Assembly (NCBI RefSeq): GCF_001544135.1
Contig: NZ_BCPV01000033.1
Span: 1 to 41,619, forward strand
Origin: Geobacillus zalihae NBRC 101842
GTDB taxonomy: Bacteria > Bacillota > Bacilli > Bacillales > Anoxybacillaceae
Reading direction: 5' to 3'
Length of the DNA: 41,619 nucleotides
This document shows, one piece after another, positions 7,927 to 15,701 of this stretch (position 1 is the first letter of the stretch; each line of letters opens with the position of its first letter). Made by a program: the position numbers and the translations under genes. The notes beneath the pieces were generated by a model. That model was not told the DNA's origin. It saw only the letters and a program-made list of their open reading frames with translations, and made no database searches.

Positions 7927-8030
7927 CGTAACACCCCCTTTCGGCAAGAAGAAGCCTGTCGAGCGCTTCATCCTCATCATATGTATGGCAAGCGTGCATG
8001 TTATGGGCGGATGACTAAAGCGGAAAGAGG

Positions 8031-8181
8031 TTTTTTTTTCGTTGGAAATATGGTATAGTTATTGTCGTGGCTGAAGAGGCGAGCATGTTGTTTCTTGGGC
8101 GCGCTTGGGCGCCATTCGATCTGCGCCGCTTGAAAGCGTGGGAACATTCAATCGAAAAAAGATGTAGGAGTTGTGAAGCGA
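8031..8181 (+). promoter_or_regulatory. prsA promoter and structured leader
   Basis: TGGTATAGT (8051-8059) is an extended -10, with an all-T stretch at the -35 position. About 115 bases of leader follow before prsA. They contain small hairpins such as GGCGC/GCGCC and CGCTT/AAGCG near 8110-8145 and no ORF with an RBS. Confidence 0.45.
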
Positions 8182-9027
8182 ATGAAAAAATGGATGATGG
8201 CCGCTGCCGTCGTTTCGCTCATGGCTTTGTCGGCCTGCAGCAACGACGGTTCGGAAGCGATTGTGGAAACGAAAAACGGCAATATTACGAAAGACGAATT
8301 TTATAATGAGATGAAAGAGCGCGTCGGCAAATCCGTCCTTCGTGATTTGATTGACGAAAAAGTGTTGAGCAAAAAATACAAGGTAACCGATGAAGAGATC
8401 GACCGCGAAATCGAACGAATCAAGGAAGCGTATGGAACGCAATATGATTTGGCCGTGCAGCAGAACGGAGAAAAAGTGATCCGCGAAATGGTCAAGCTCG
8501 ATTTGCTGCGGACGAAAGCGGCCGTTGAAGACATAAAAGTGACGGAGAAAGAGCTGAAGGAGTATTATGACAACTACAAGCCGAAAATTCGCGCCAGCCA
8601 TATTTTGGTCAAAGATGAAAAAACAGCAAAAGAAGTAAAGGCGAAGCTTGATAAAGGCGAGGATTTCGCCAAGTTGGCCAAAGAATACTCCCAAGATCCA
8701 GGCTCGGCGTCCAACGGCGGCGATTTAGGCTGGTTTGGCCCAGGGAAAATGGTCAAGGAGTTTGAAGAAGCCGCCTATAAGCTGAAAGTCGGCGAAGTGA
8801 GCGATCCGGTGAAAACGGATTACGGCTACCATATCATTAAAGTGACGGACAAAGAAAAGAAAAAGTCGTTCAACGAAATGAAAGACGAAATTGCGTTTGA
8901 AGTCAAACGGAACAAGCTTGATCCTGCGACGATGCAGTCAAAAGTGGACAAACTGGTGAAAGATGCCGGTGTTGAGATCAAAGACAAAGATTTGCAAGAT
9001 GTGATCGGGCAGCAAGGAAAACAGTAA
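8182..9027 (+). CDS. prsA: Foldase lipoprotein PrsA (peptidyl-prolyl isomerase)
   Basis: Membrane-anchored lipoprotein outside the cell that helps secreted proteins fold. The 281-residue precursor has a signal peptide with lipobox L-S-A-C19. An N-terminal chaperone region follows, then a parvulin PPIase domain at about residues 135-225 ([35 protein letters not shown]), and a Lys-rich C-terminal chaperone arm. ATG 8182 gives the normal [11 protein letters not shown] signal peptide; GTG 8173, three codons earlier, is nearer to GGAG but too close to it. Monocistronic, with a terminator directly after the stop. Confidence 0.96.
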   Translation: MKKWMMAAAVVSLMALSACSNDGSEAIVETKNGNITKDEFYNEMKERVGKSVLRDLIDEKVLSKKYKVTDEEIDREIERIKEAYGTQYDLAVQQNGEKVIREMVKLDLLRTKAAVEDIKVTEKELKEYYDNYKPKIRASHILVKDEKTAKEVKAKLDKGEDFAKLAKEYSQDPGSASNGGDLGWFGPGKMVKEFEEAAYKLKVGEVSDPVKTDYGYHIIKVTDKEKKKSFNEMKDEIAFEVKRNKLDPATMQSKVDKLVKDAGVEIKDKDLQDVIGQQGKQ

Positions 9028-9064
9028 AAAAACGGAAGCGGAACATCCCTGCTTCCGTTTTTTT
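9028..9064 (+). terminator. Terminator of prsA
   Basis: ACGGAAGC pairs with GCTTCCGT, followed by a run of T. A-rich sequence on the other side means it could also stop hit transcription from the minus strand. Confidence 0.92.
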
Positions 9065-9104
9065 ATTTGTGGGCTTGACCTTTCTGCTGTTCAACAACGG
9101 GAGA

Positions 9105-9527
9105 TCAGCCGAGCTGTTCGCGAATGGCGGCCGCGATCGCCTGCAGGTCAGCGGGCGTATAGTCGCTTGCATGCGACTTCCAGACCGCGCCAAACCCATC
9201 CCCTTTGCCGTAGCGTGGAATGAGGTGAAGATGGTAATGGAACACCGTCTGCCCCGCTTGCTCGCCATTGTTGTTCAGTAAGTTGAGCCCGACCGGGGAA
9301 AATGCTCGCCTGAGTGCATTGGCAATCGTCGGCACTGCGCGAAACAGTTGGCCGGCCGCCTCCGACGTGAGGGTGAAAATGTTTTCCGTATGTACTTTCG
9401 GGATGACAAGCGTATGCCCTTTTGTCACTTGGCTGATGTCCAAAAACGCGAGCACATGGTCGTCTTCGTACACTTTCGCCGCAGGCAATTCGCCGTTAAT
9501 GATTTTGCAAAAAATGCAATCGCTCAC
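9105..9527 (-). CDS. hit: HIT-family nucleotide hydrolase
   Basis: Histidine-triad nucleotide-binding protein that hydrolyses nucleotide phosphoramidates or dinucleotides; physiological substrate uncertain. With GTG 9527 as start it has 140 residues. Zinc-type cysteines sit at C4 and C7 (CIFCKI), and the catalytic triad H97-Y-H99-L-H101 is in VFHYHLHLIPRYGKGDGFGAVW. GTG 9527 lies 8 bases after AAAGGG; GTG 9536, three codons earlier, is also possible. It is convergent with prsA and preceded by the structured RNA described at 9566-9880. Confidence 0.93.
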   Translation of the reverse strand: MSDCIFCKIINGELPAAKVYEDDHVLAFLDISQVTKGHTLVIPKVHTENIFTLTSEAAGQLFRAVPTIANALRRAFSPVGLNLLNNNGEQAGQTVFHYHLHLIPRYGKGDGFGAVWKSHASDYTPADLQAIAAAIREQLG

Positions 9528-9557
9528 TGTGGTCACCCTTTCCTTCCTATTTTCTTC

Positions 9558-9585
9558 ATTTTACCATAAAAAAACCGGGATGTAA
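9558..9585 (-). promoter_or_regulatory. Possible hit promoter overlapping the upstream terminator
   Basis: On the minus strand TTACAT (9580-9585), a 16-base spacer and TGGTAAAAT (9558-9566) form an extended -10 promoter. The -35 lies inside the terminator stem of the upstream RNA, so hit could be transcribed on its own. Confidence 0.4.
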
Positions 9586-9880
9586 TCCCGCAACGCAGGT
9601 TACATCCCGGTTGGTGAAAAGGGGAGAGGATGATTCAAGCAAATGTGCGTTTGATGAACACCCCATTTGCAACAAAAGTTGGTTCGGCGTGAGCGCTTCC
9701 TTTGTTCAACGTGACCATCCCCTTTGGACAGGCTCGTTGCTTCCCAGCAACGAATGCGATGGTCGCTTCCTAGGAACGTTTACAACGTTTTGCGGCTCAC
9801 AACGGTGTCTTTGACGAACACCCCATTTCGGATGGATCGTTCATCAACTTTTTGATTCCTCATCCCCTCTTCGCTATTTA
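9566..9880 (-). ncRNA. Candidate structured non-coding RNA upstream of hit
   Basis: The stretch has no credible ORF but folds as a nested set of stems. A closing stem pairs 9621-9630 with 9857-9867 (10 bp, one bulge). Within it are hairpins at 9639-9670, 9671-9706, 9713-9764 (outer 7 bp, inner 8-bp hairpin 9734-9753), 9775-9789 and 9811-9847. A 13-bp perfect terminator with T-run on the minus strand (9568-9612) follows. A 19-base motif occurs twice (9650-9668 and 9810-9828, one mismatch). One stem (9811-9819/9839-9847) is fully paired only as minus-strand RNA, through a U-G pair. The 5' end is inferred, with GATAAA as a weak -10. It could act in trans or as a leader of hit. I cannot match it to a family I know. 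Confidence 0.7.
9568..9612 (-). terminator. Strong terminator at the end of the candidate RNA
   Basis: AACCGGGATGTAA (9573-9585) pairs perfectly with TTACATCCCGGTT (9600-9612); on the minus strand seven T follow. It stops transcription 40 bases before hit, and no protein gene precedes it on this strand. Confidence 0.92.
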
Positions 9881-9929
9881 TCATGCCCGGCTTGAGTGAG
9901 TTTATGCAAAAGAACGGTGTGATCTTTTT

Positions 9930-9959
9930 TTGGTAAGCGAGGCTATCGTTTGGTACAAT
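9930..9959 (+). promoter_or_regulatory. Promoter of ecsAB
   Basis: TTGGTA (9930-9935), an 18-base spacer and TGGTACAAT (extended -10, TACAAT at 9954-9959) lie 35 bases before ecsA. Confidence 0.65.
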
Positions 9960-9993
9960 GGGGACAAAGGCCAGAACGGAAAGGGAGCGGACG

Positions 9994-10731
9994 ATGACGC
10001 TTTTAGAAGTGAAGGATCTATCCGGAGGCTACACGGCGCAAAACGTGCTTGAAGACGTGACGTTTGCGGTCGACCGCGGCGAAATGGTCGCCTTGATCGG
10101 CCTAAATGGAGCCGGCAAAAGCACGACGATCAAACATATTATCGGCTTGATGGAACCGCGCCGCGGCGCGATTTCCATTAACGGCTATCGGCTTGCGGAC
10201 GGGCGGGAAACGTATCGAAGGCAGTTTGCTTATATCCCGGAAACGCCGGTGTTGTATGAAGAATTGACGCTTGAGGAACATTTGCGTCTAGCGGCGATGG
10301 CGTACGGGTTGAGCGAAGCAGAGTATGAACGCCGCCTTCCGCCGCTGCTTCGCGAGTTTCGATTGGAGCGGCGGCTTTCCTCGTTTCCGGCTCATTTTTC
10401 GAAAGGAATGAAGCAAAAAGTCATGATTGTATGCGCCTTTTTGCTTGAACCGCCGCTTTATATCATCGATGAGCCGTTTCTCGGCCTCGATCCGCTTGCC
10501 ATTCACGCCCTGCTTGAGCGAATGAATGAACAGAAAGAGAAGGGGGCGGGCATTTTGCTGTCGACGCACATTTTAGCGACGGCAGAGCGGTATTGCGACT
10601 CATTTGTGATTTTGCACAACGGCCGCGTCAAAGCCAAAGGGACGCTCGATGACATTCGCCGCCAGTTCGGGCTGCGGGGGGCGTCGCTTGATGAACTGTA
10701 CGTCGAATTGACAAAGGACGATGCGCCATGA
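9994..10731 (+). CDS. ecsA: ABC transporter ATP-binding protein EcsA
   Basis: ATPase of the EcsAB transporter. In B. subtilis and Staphylococcus, loss of Ecs affects secretion, competence, sporulation and intramembrane proteolysis by RasP; peptide export is the usual proposal. The 245-residue protein has Walker A GLNGAGKST at 36-44, signature FSKGMKQKV (variant without the LSGG form), Walker B LYIIDEPFLGLDP and H-loop STHILATAERYC. ATG 9994 has AAGGGAG upstream and gives the family start MTLLEVKDLSGGY. Its last four bases overlap ecsB (ATGA). Confidence 0.95.
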   Translation: MTLLEVKDLSGGYTAQNVLEDVTFAVDRGEMVALIGLNGAGKSTTIKHIIGLMEPRRGAISINGYRLADGRETYRRQFAYIPETPVLYEELTLEEHLRLAAMAYGLSEAEYERRLPPLLREFRLERRLSSFPAHFSKGMKQKVMIVCAFLLEPPLYIIDEPFLGLDPLAIHALLERMNEQKEKGAGILLSTHILATAERYCDSFVILHNGRVKAKGTLDDIRRQFGLRGASLDELYVELTKDDAP

Positions 10732-11942
10732 TTGACGCCCGCCGTCTTTGGAAGCAGCGTTTCCAAGCGGAATGGCGAAAACGGATCCGCTACTTGCGCT
10801 ATATGTTCAACGACCATTTGCTCGTCGGTTTGATCATTGTGCTTGGCGGCATAGCGGTGATGTACGAGCGCTTTGCGGCGGCGCTTCCTGACTCGTTTCC
10901 GTATCCGGCTATTGCGGCGGTCGTGTTCGGCTGGGCGGCGGCCGCTGGATCGGTGCGCACCTTGTTCCGCGAGGCGGATACGGTGTTTTTATTGCCGGCG
11001 GAAGAACGGCTCGGTCCGTATATTCAGCGGGCGTTTTTCGTCTCATGGTTATGGCAGGCGTACGGCCTTTCTTTGCTTTTGCTGTTGGCGGGTCCACTGC
11101 ATGCTCGCTTTTCCCCGGTGTCATGGCCGCTTTTTTTGTTCGGTCTTTTCTGCTTCAAAGGATGGAGCTTATGGGCCAGTTGGCAAGGAAGCTACATCGC
11201 CGATCCGTCTTTTCATCGCTTTGGCGCATTTACCCGTTTCAGCCTAGCGGCGGTGTTCGTTTATTTGGTGCTGGTTGCGGCCCCATGGCCATTTTTCGTC
11301 GTTTTGGTCGGTTTGATGGTTGTTCTGTCCATCTGTTTGTCAAGATTGGTCAGAGGTAAAACATGGAAATGGGAACGGATCATCGCGGAAGAACAGCGAG
11401 CGGCCACGGCGTTTTACCGGTTGGCCAACTTGTTTACCGACGTTCCGGAATGGCGGGAGGCGGCGAAGCGGCGGCGCTGGCTTGATCCGCTGCTCGCTTT
11501 GATACCGTACGACGAGCGGCATGTGTTTTTTCATTTGTATGCCCGCACGTTTTTGCGCGCCGGCGGGTATGCTGGTCTATATGTCCGCCTCACTGCGATC
11601 GGAGGCGTCATGCTGGCTGTGATCGATCACCAATACGGGCGGGCGGGCATCGCATTTTTGTTTCTTTACGCGACCGCTGTTCAATTGGCCGCGCTGCCTT
11701 CCCATCATCGCTATTTGCTATGGCCGCGGCTGTACCCGTTGCCGCAGGCGCAACCGGATGCTGCGGCGGTTCGGTTGCTTTCCATTCTGCTGATTGGGCA
11801 AAATACGATATTCCATCTCGTACTGTTGGCTGTTTCCCCGCGCCTTCTTTGGCTCGCCACTTGGCTTGGCGGAAATATATGGGGGCTTTGGACGGCAGGG
11901 CGGTACGTGCGCCTGCAGCGTGGGCAGAAAGCCGGACGCTAG
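10728..11942 (+). CDS. ecsB: ABC transporter permease EcsB
   Basis: Membrane subunit of the Ecs transporter, 404 residues, close to the B. subtilis length of about 408. It opens with a basic cytoplasmic segment (LWKQRFQAEWRKRIRYLRYMFNDH) typical of EcsB. Hydrophobic helices follow near residues 25-45, 60-75, 100-130 and 165-205, then a central polar loop (REAAKRRRWLDPLLALIPYDERHVFFHLYARTF split over the loop end) and further C-terminal helices. Start ATG 10728 overlaps ecsA by 4 bases, so translation is coupled. ecsC, third gene of the B. subtilis operon, does not follow. Confidence 0.93.
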   Translation: MIDARRLWKQRFQAEWRKRIRYLRYMFNDHLLVGLIIVLGGIAVMYERFAAALPDSFPYPAIAAVVFGWAAAAGSVRTLFREADTVFLLPAEERLGPYIQRAFFVSWLWQAYGLSLLLLLAGPLHARFSPVSWPLFLFGLFCFKGWSLWASWQGSYIADPSFHRFGAFTRFSLAAVFVYLVLVAAPWPFFVVLVGLMVVLSICLSRLVRGKTWKWERIIAEEQRAATAFYRLANLFTDVPEWREAAKRRRWLDPLLALIPYDERHVFFHLYARTFLRAGGYAGLYVRLTAIGGVMLAVIDHQYGRAGIAFLFLYATAVQLAALPSHHRYLLWPRLYPLPQAQPDAAAVRLLSILLIGQNTIFHLVLLAVSPRLLWLATWLGGNIWGLWTAGRYVRLQRGQKAGR

Positions 11943-12091
11943 CGCTGTTTGCGCTGGCGCCGGCGTTTTTCATTCTTCAATGGATGGCCAAAGCTTTCAC
12001 ACCTTTTTTCCCGCTTCATATGCTGTAGTACACTGGCCTGGGCGCATGTCCGGCGGTCAGGCTGGAAGTCGGGAAGAAAGGGGAATGAATC

Positions 12092-13492
12092 ATGGGTGTA
12101 GAGCTTGTAGCGTTGCACTGGATTTACTTGCTGTTCATCGTGCTCATTATTGGGTTTATGGTCGCCCGCAAAGATACATCGCTCATTTGCATTGCCGGCA
12201 TCTTTTTATTGGCGGCGGTCGCTACCCATTCGTTGAGCGCGGCGGTCAGCGGAGTGTTTAACAGCTTTATTTACGCCATTACGGAGCTATTGCCGACGAT
12301 TTTAGTCATCTCCATTATTGTGGCGATGAGCAAAGTGTTGTCGGCCACCGGCATCAATGATGTCATGGTTTCGCCGTTTGTCCGTTTCATCCGTACGCCG
12401 GCTTGGGCGTATTGGACGATCGGAATTTTGATGATGATCATTTCTTGGTTTTTCTGGCCGTCTCCGGCTGTTGCTCTCATGGGGGCAGTTCTGTTGCCGG
12501 CAGCGGTCCGGGTGGGCTTGCCGGCGTTGGGAGTGGCGATGGCGATGAACTTGTTCGGGCATGGCATCGCGCTTTCCGGCGATTTTATCATCCAAGGGGC
12601 GCCGAAATTAACGGCCGATGCCGCCGGGCTGCCGGTCGGCGATGTCATCGCTGCCAGTGTGCCGCTTGTTTTTGTCATGGGGGCCGTCACAACGGTCACC
12701 GCGTTTTACTTGCTGCGCCGTGACATGAAGCGAGGGCGCCTGGCAAGCGGGGAGGCGGAAATGGCTGCAACGGTCGATTCGACGCTGGAAAAAACAAGTC
12801 ATTTCCTGACGGGACAAACGAAAAAATGGCTTGCGCTGTTGATTCCGATTTTGTTCGCCCTTGATGTCATCGCGATGTTTTATTTGCGGTTGCAAGGCGG
12901 GGAAGCGACCGCCTTGGTCGGTGGGACGGCGATTTTCATTTTGATTCTCATCTCCGTTCTCGCCCATCGGCAAGAAAGTTTTGCGGAAGTGACCCATTAC
13001 TTTATTGAAGGGTTTCAGTTCGGGTTTAAAGTGTTCGGCCCTGTTATTCCGATCGCCGCGTTTTTCTATCTTGGCGATGCGGGGTTTGTGAAAATCATCG
13101 GCGACTATTTGCCGCAGGCATCGCAAGGCATCGTCAACGATTTAGGGGTTGCCTTGGCTCATGCGATGCCGCTGAACAATGAGGTGGGAGCGGTTACACT
13201 TACGATCGTCGGGGCGATTACTGGTCTTGACGGCTCCGGGTTTTCCGGCATCTCGCTCGCCGGTTCGATCGCCCATTTGTTTTCTGTAGCGATCGGCGGC
13301 GGAGCGGCAACGTTGACGGCGCTCGGCCAAATCGCCGCCATTTGGGTCGGCGGCGGCACGCTCGTTCCGTGGGCGCTCATTCCAGCCGCAGCGATCTGCG
13401 GGGTTGACCCGTTTGAGCTGGCGCGCCGCAACCTCATTCCTGTTGCTGTCGGCTTGGTGGTGACGACCGTTGTCGCCATGTTTCTCATCTGA
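12092..13492 (+). CDS. yhfA: YhfA-like membrane transporter
   Basis: Polytopic membrane protein of 466 residues with about 12 hydrophobic segments, resembling B. subtilis YhfA (about 463 residues) and more distantly the GntP/ion-transporter group. Visible motifs include WFFWPSPAVALMGAVLLPAAVRVGLPALGVAMAMNLFGHGIALSGDF split over two helices, and AHAMPLNNEVGAVTLT in the C-terminal half, which looks like a re-entrant loop repeat. The substrate is not known; a carboxylate or sugar acid would fit the superfamily. ATG 12092 has AAAGGGG 9 bases upstream. It stands alone between ecsB and hemE with its own terminator. Confidence 0.8.
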   Translation: MGVELVALHWIYLLFIVLIIGFMVARKDTSLICIAGIFLLAAVATHSLSAAVSGVFNSFIYAITELLPTILVISIIVAMSKVLSATGINDVMVSPFVRFIRTPAWAYWTIGILMMIISWFFWPSPAVALMGAVLLPAAVRVGLPALGVAMAMNLFGHGIALSGDFIIQGAPKLTADAAGLPVGDVIAASVPLVFVMGAVTTVTAFYLLRRDMKRGRLASGEAEMAATVDSTLEKTSHFLTGQTKKWLALLIPILFALDVIAMFYLRLQGGEATALVGGTAIFILILISVLAHRQESFAEVTHYFIEGFQFGFKVFGPVIPIAAFFYLGDAGFVKIIGDYLPQASQGIVNDLGVALAHAMPLNNEVGAVTLTIVGAITGLDGSGFSGISLAGSIAHLFSVAIGGGAATLTALGQIAAIWVGGGTLVPWALIPAAAICGVDPFELARRNLIPVAVGLVVTTVVAMFLI

Positions 13493-13496
13493 ACAG

Positions 13497-13530
13497 AAAG
13501 CTGTCCCGTGCGGCCGGGGCAGCTTTTTTG
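13497..13530 (+). terminator. Terminator of yhfA
   Basis: AAGCTGTCCC pairs with GGGGCAGCTT (one G-U pair) and is followed by TTTTT. Confidence 0.88.
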
Positions 13531-13549
13531 CTATAATGGGCATGGACTT

Positions 13550-13595
13550 AAAAATCGGTCGATTTTTTGACAGTTCGCCTTCTTCTCTATACATT
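13550..13595 (+). promoter_or_regulatory. hem operon promoter with overlapping palindrome
   Basis: TTGACA (13567-13572), 17 bases, TACATT (13590-13595) is a near-consensus SigA promoter about 100 bases before hemE. An 8-bp perfect inverted repeat, AAAAATCG-GT-CGATTTTT (13550-13567), abuts the -35 and is a good operator candidate for an unknown regulator. Confidence 0.7.
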
Positions 13596-13696
13596 GGGTA
13601 CGGAAAGCTGTATAGTGAAAAGGAGATAGGCAATGTTTGAAGGCAAAAAAAGGCGAAACCATTGACGGGATTGTGAGGAAAGAAAGGCGGATGGAG

Positions 13697-14734
13697 ATGG
13701 CTAGACAGATCAATGATACATTTTTGCGCGCCTGCCGCGGCGAACAAACATCGTACGTGCCGGTTTGGTATATGCGGCAAGCCGGACGGTCGCAGCCGGA
13801 GTATCGGGCGCTGAAAGAAAAATATTCGCTGTTTGAAATTACGCATCAACCGGAGCTTTGCGCGTACGTCACGAGACTTCCAGTTGAGCAATATGGCGTC
13901 GATGCCGCCATTTTATATAAAGACATTATGACACCGCTGCCGGCCATTGGCGTGAACGTCGAGATTCAGGGCGGCATCGGGCCGGTGATCGCAAATCCGA
14001 TTCGCTCGCTTCAAGACGTCGAGCGGCTTGGGGAGATTGATCCAGAACATGATGTGCCGTATGTGTTTGAAACGATTCGGCTCCTTGTCAACGAACAGTT
14101 GGATGTGCCGCTCATCGGGTTTGCCGGGGCGCCGTTTACGTTGGCGAGCTACATGATTGAAGGCGGTCCGTCAAAAAATTATCATAAGACGAAAGCGTTC
14201 ATGTATGCTGAACCGAAAGCGTGGTTCGCCTTAATGGACAAGCTCGCTGAGATGACGATCCGTTATGTGCGGGCGCAAATTCGGGCAGGGGCAAGCGCTG
14301 TGCAAATTTTTGATTCTTGGGTTGGCGCCGTTAGTGCTGACGATTACCGGACGTTTATCAAGCCGGCGATGGCGCGCATTTTTGCCGCTTTGCGGGAAGA
14401 AGGGGCTCCGCTCATTATGTTTGGCGTCGGCGCCAGCCACTTAGTGCATGAGTGGAACGATTTGCCGCTTGATGTCATCGGCCTTGACTGGCGGCTGTCG
14501 ATTCGCGAAGCGCGCCGCCAAGGCATTGCGAAAGCGATTCAAGGCAACTTGGATCCGGCGGTGCTTCTTGCGCCGTGGGACGTGATCGAAGAACGGGTGA
14601 AGCGCATTTTGGACGAAGGGATGGAACGGCCGGGCTACATCTTCAACTTAGGCCACGGCATTTTTCCGGATGTTCAGCCGGCGACACTGAAGCGTCTGAC
14701 CGCTTTTATCCACGAATATACGTCAACGAACTAA
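13697..14734 (+). CDS. hemE: Uroporphyrinogen III decarboxylase
   Basis: Cytosolic enzyme that decarboxylates the four acetate side chains of uroporphyrinogen III to give coproporphyrinogen III, the last step shared before the Gram-positive heme branch. The 345-residue protein carries [17 protein letters not shown] (residues about 21-37), the conserved Asp region [19 protein letters not shown], and [11 protein letters not shown] at the C-terminus. ATG 13697 is 9 bases after AAAGG and gives [16 protein letters not shown]; in-frame ATG 13691 is too near the RBS. First gene of a three-gene operon, 16 bases before hemH. Confidence 0.97.
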   Translation: MARQINDTFLRACRGEQTSYVPVWYMRQAGRSQPEYRALKEKYSLFEITHQPELCAYVTRLPVEQYGVDAAILYKDIMTPLPAIGVNVEIQGGIGPVIANPIRSLQDVERLGEIDPEHDVPYVFETIRLLVNEQLDVPLIGFAGAPFTLASYMIEGGPSKNYHKTKAFMYAEPKAWFALMDKLAEMTIRYVRAQIRAGASAVQIFDSWVGAVSADDYRTFIKPAMARIFAALREEGAPLIMFGVGASHLVHEWNDLPLDVIGLDWRLSIREARRQGIAKAIQGNLDPAVLLAPWDVIEERVKRILDEGMERPGYIFNLGHGIFPDVQPATLKRLTAFIHEYTSTN

Positions 14735-14750
14735 ACGAGGGGGTGGCACA

Positions 14751-15701
14751 ATGGTGAAAAAAACAGTGGGGCTGCTCGTGATGGCGTACGGAACGCCGTA
14801 CCGGGAAGATGATATTGAACGGTATTATACGCACATTCGCCATGGGCGCAAGCCGCCGCAGGAACAAATCGACGATTTAAAAGCGCGTTACCGGGCGATC
14901 GGCGGGTTGTCGCCCCTTGCGAAAATTACGGAAGAGCAGGCGAAACGGCTCGAGGAGCGGCTGAACGAAGTGCAAGATGAAGTCGAGTTTCGCATGTATT
15001 TAGGGCTCAAACATATTGAGCCGTTCATTGAGGATGCCGTCGAGCGCATGCATGATGACGGCATCAAAGAAGCGGTTGGGATCGTCCTAGCCCCTCATTA
15101 TTCCACATTCAGCATTCGCTCGTACAATGAGCGGGCGAAAGCGGCAGCAAAAAAGCTCGGCGGACCGACCATTTACACGATTGATCAATGGTATGACGAG
15201 CCGAAGTTTTTGCAATATTGGGCAGAACAAGTGCGGGCGATTTTTGCCGCCATGCCGGAACGTGAGCGGGAGCGAGCTGTGCTGATCGTATCCGCACATA
15301 GTTTGCCGGAAAAAATTATTCAAGCCGGTGACCCGTATCCAACGCAGCTCGAAGATACAGCGAAACGAATTGCTGATCAAGCCGGCGTCGCCCACTATGC
15401 CGTCGGCTGGCAAAGCGCCGGTCAGACGCCGGAACCATGGCTTGGGCCGGACGTGCAAGACTTGACGCGCCAGCTTTACGAAGAGCGCGGCTATACGTCG
15501 TTCGTTTACGCGCCGGTCGGTTTTGTCGCCGACCATTTGGAAGTGTTGTATGACAACGACATTGAGTGCAAACAGGTGACGGAAGAGATCGGCGCCCGCT
15601 ATTACCGACCGGAGATGCCCAACACGAATCCATTGTTTATTGATGCATTGGCGTCGGTTGTGTTAAAGCGGTGGGCGGAAGAAGGCGATCGACATGAATG
15701 A
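14751..15701 (+). CDS. hemH: Coproporphyrin III ferrochelatase (HemH/CpfC)
   Basis: Inserts ferrous iron into coproporphyrin III to give coproheme in the Firmicute pathway (classically called ferrochelatase). 316 residues, matching the monomeric Bacillus enzymes, with [26 protein letters not shown] at the N-terminus, the catalytic His in [10 protein letters not shown] (residues about 181-190) and the C-terminal [21 protein letters not shown] containing the conserved Glu. ATG 14751 has GAGGGGGTGG upstream. It overlaps hemY by 8 bases. Confidence 0.96.
   Translation: MVKKTVGLLVMAYGTPYREDDIERYYTHIRHGRKPPQEQIDDLKARYRAIGGLSPLAKITEEQAKRLEERLNEVQDEVEFRMYLGLKHIEPFIEDAVERMHDDGIKEAVGIVLAPHYSTFSIRSYNERAKAAAKKLGGPTIYTIDQWYDEPKFLQYWAEQVRAIFAAMPERERERAVLIVSAHSLPEKIIQAGDPYPTQLEDTAKRIADQAGVAHYAVGWQSAGQTPEPWLGPDVQDLTRQLYEERGYTSFVYAPVGFVADHLEVLYDNDIECKQVTEEIGARYYRPEMPNTNPLFIDALASVVLKRWAEEGDRHE

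Noticed and set aside
7670-7999. Long minus-strand frame (109 codons) over the YjcZ micro-gene
   Set aside because: No RBS at its start and no recognisable protein; the 29-codon ORF in another frame has RBS, family motif and terminator.
9611-9814. Plus-strand frame of 67 codons in the hit-ecsA gap
   Set aside because: No RBS; composition unlike a protein; the same bases form symmetric RNA stems and a minus-strand terminator.
11720-12028. Frame ending in a hydrophobic tail after ecsB, considered as an ecsB frameshift extension
   Set aside because: EcsB already has nearly the family length (404 against about 408 residues), and the extra frame has no start with an RBS.
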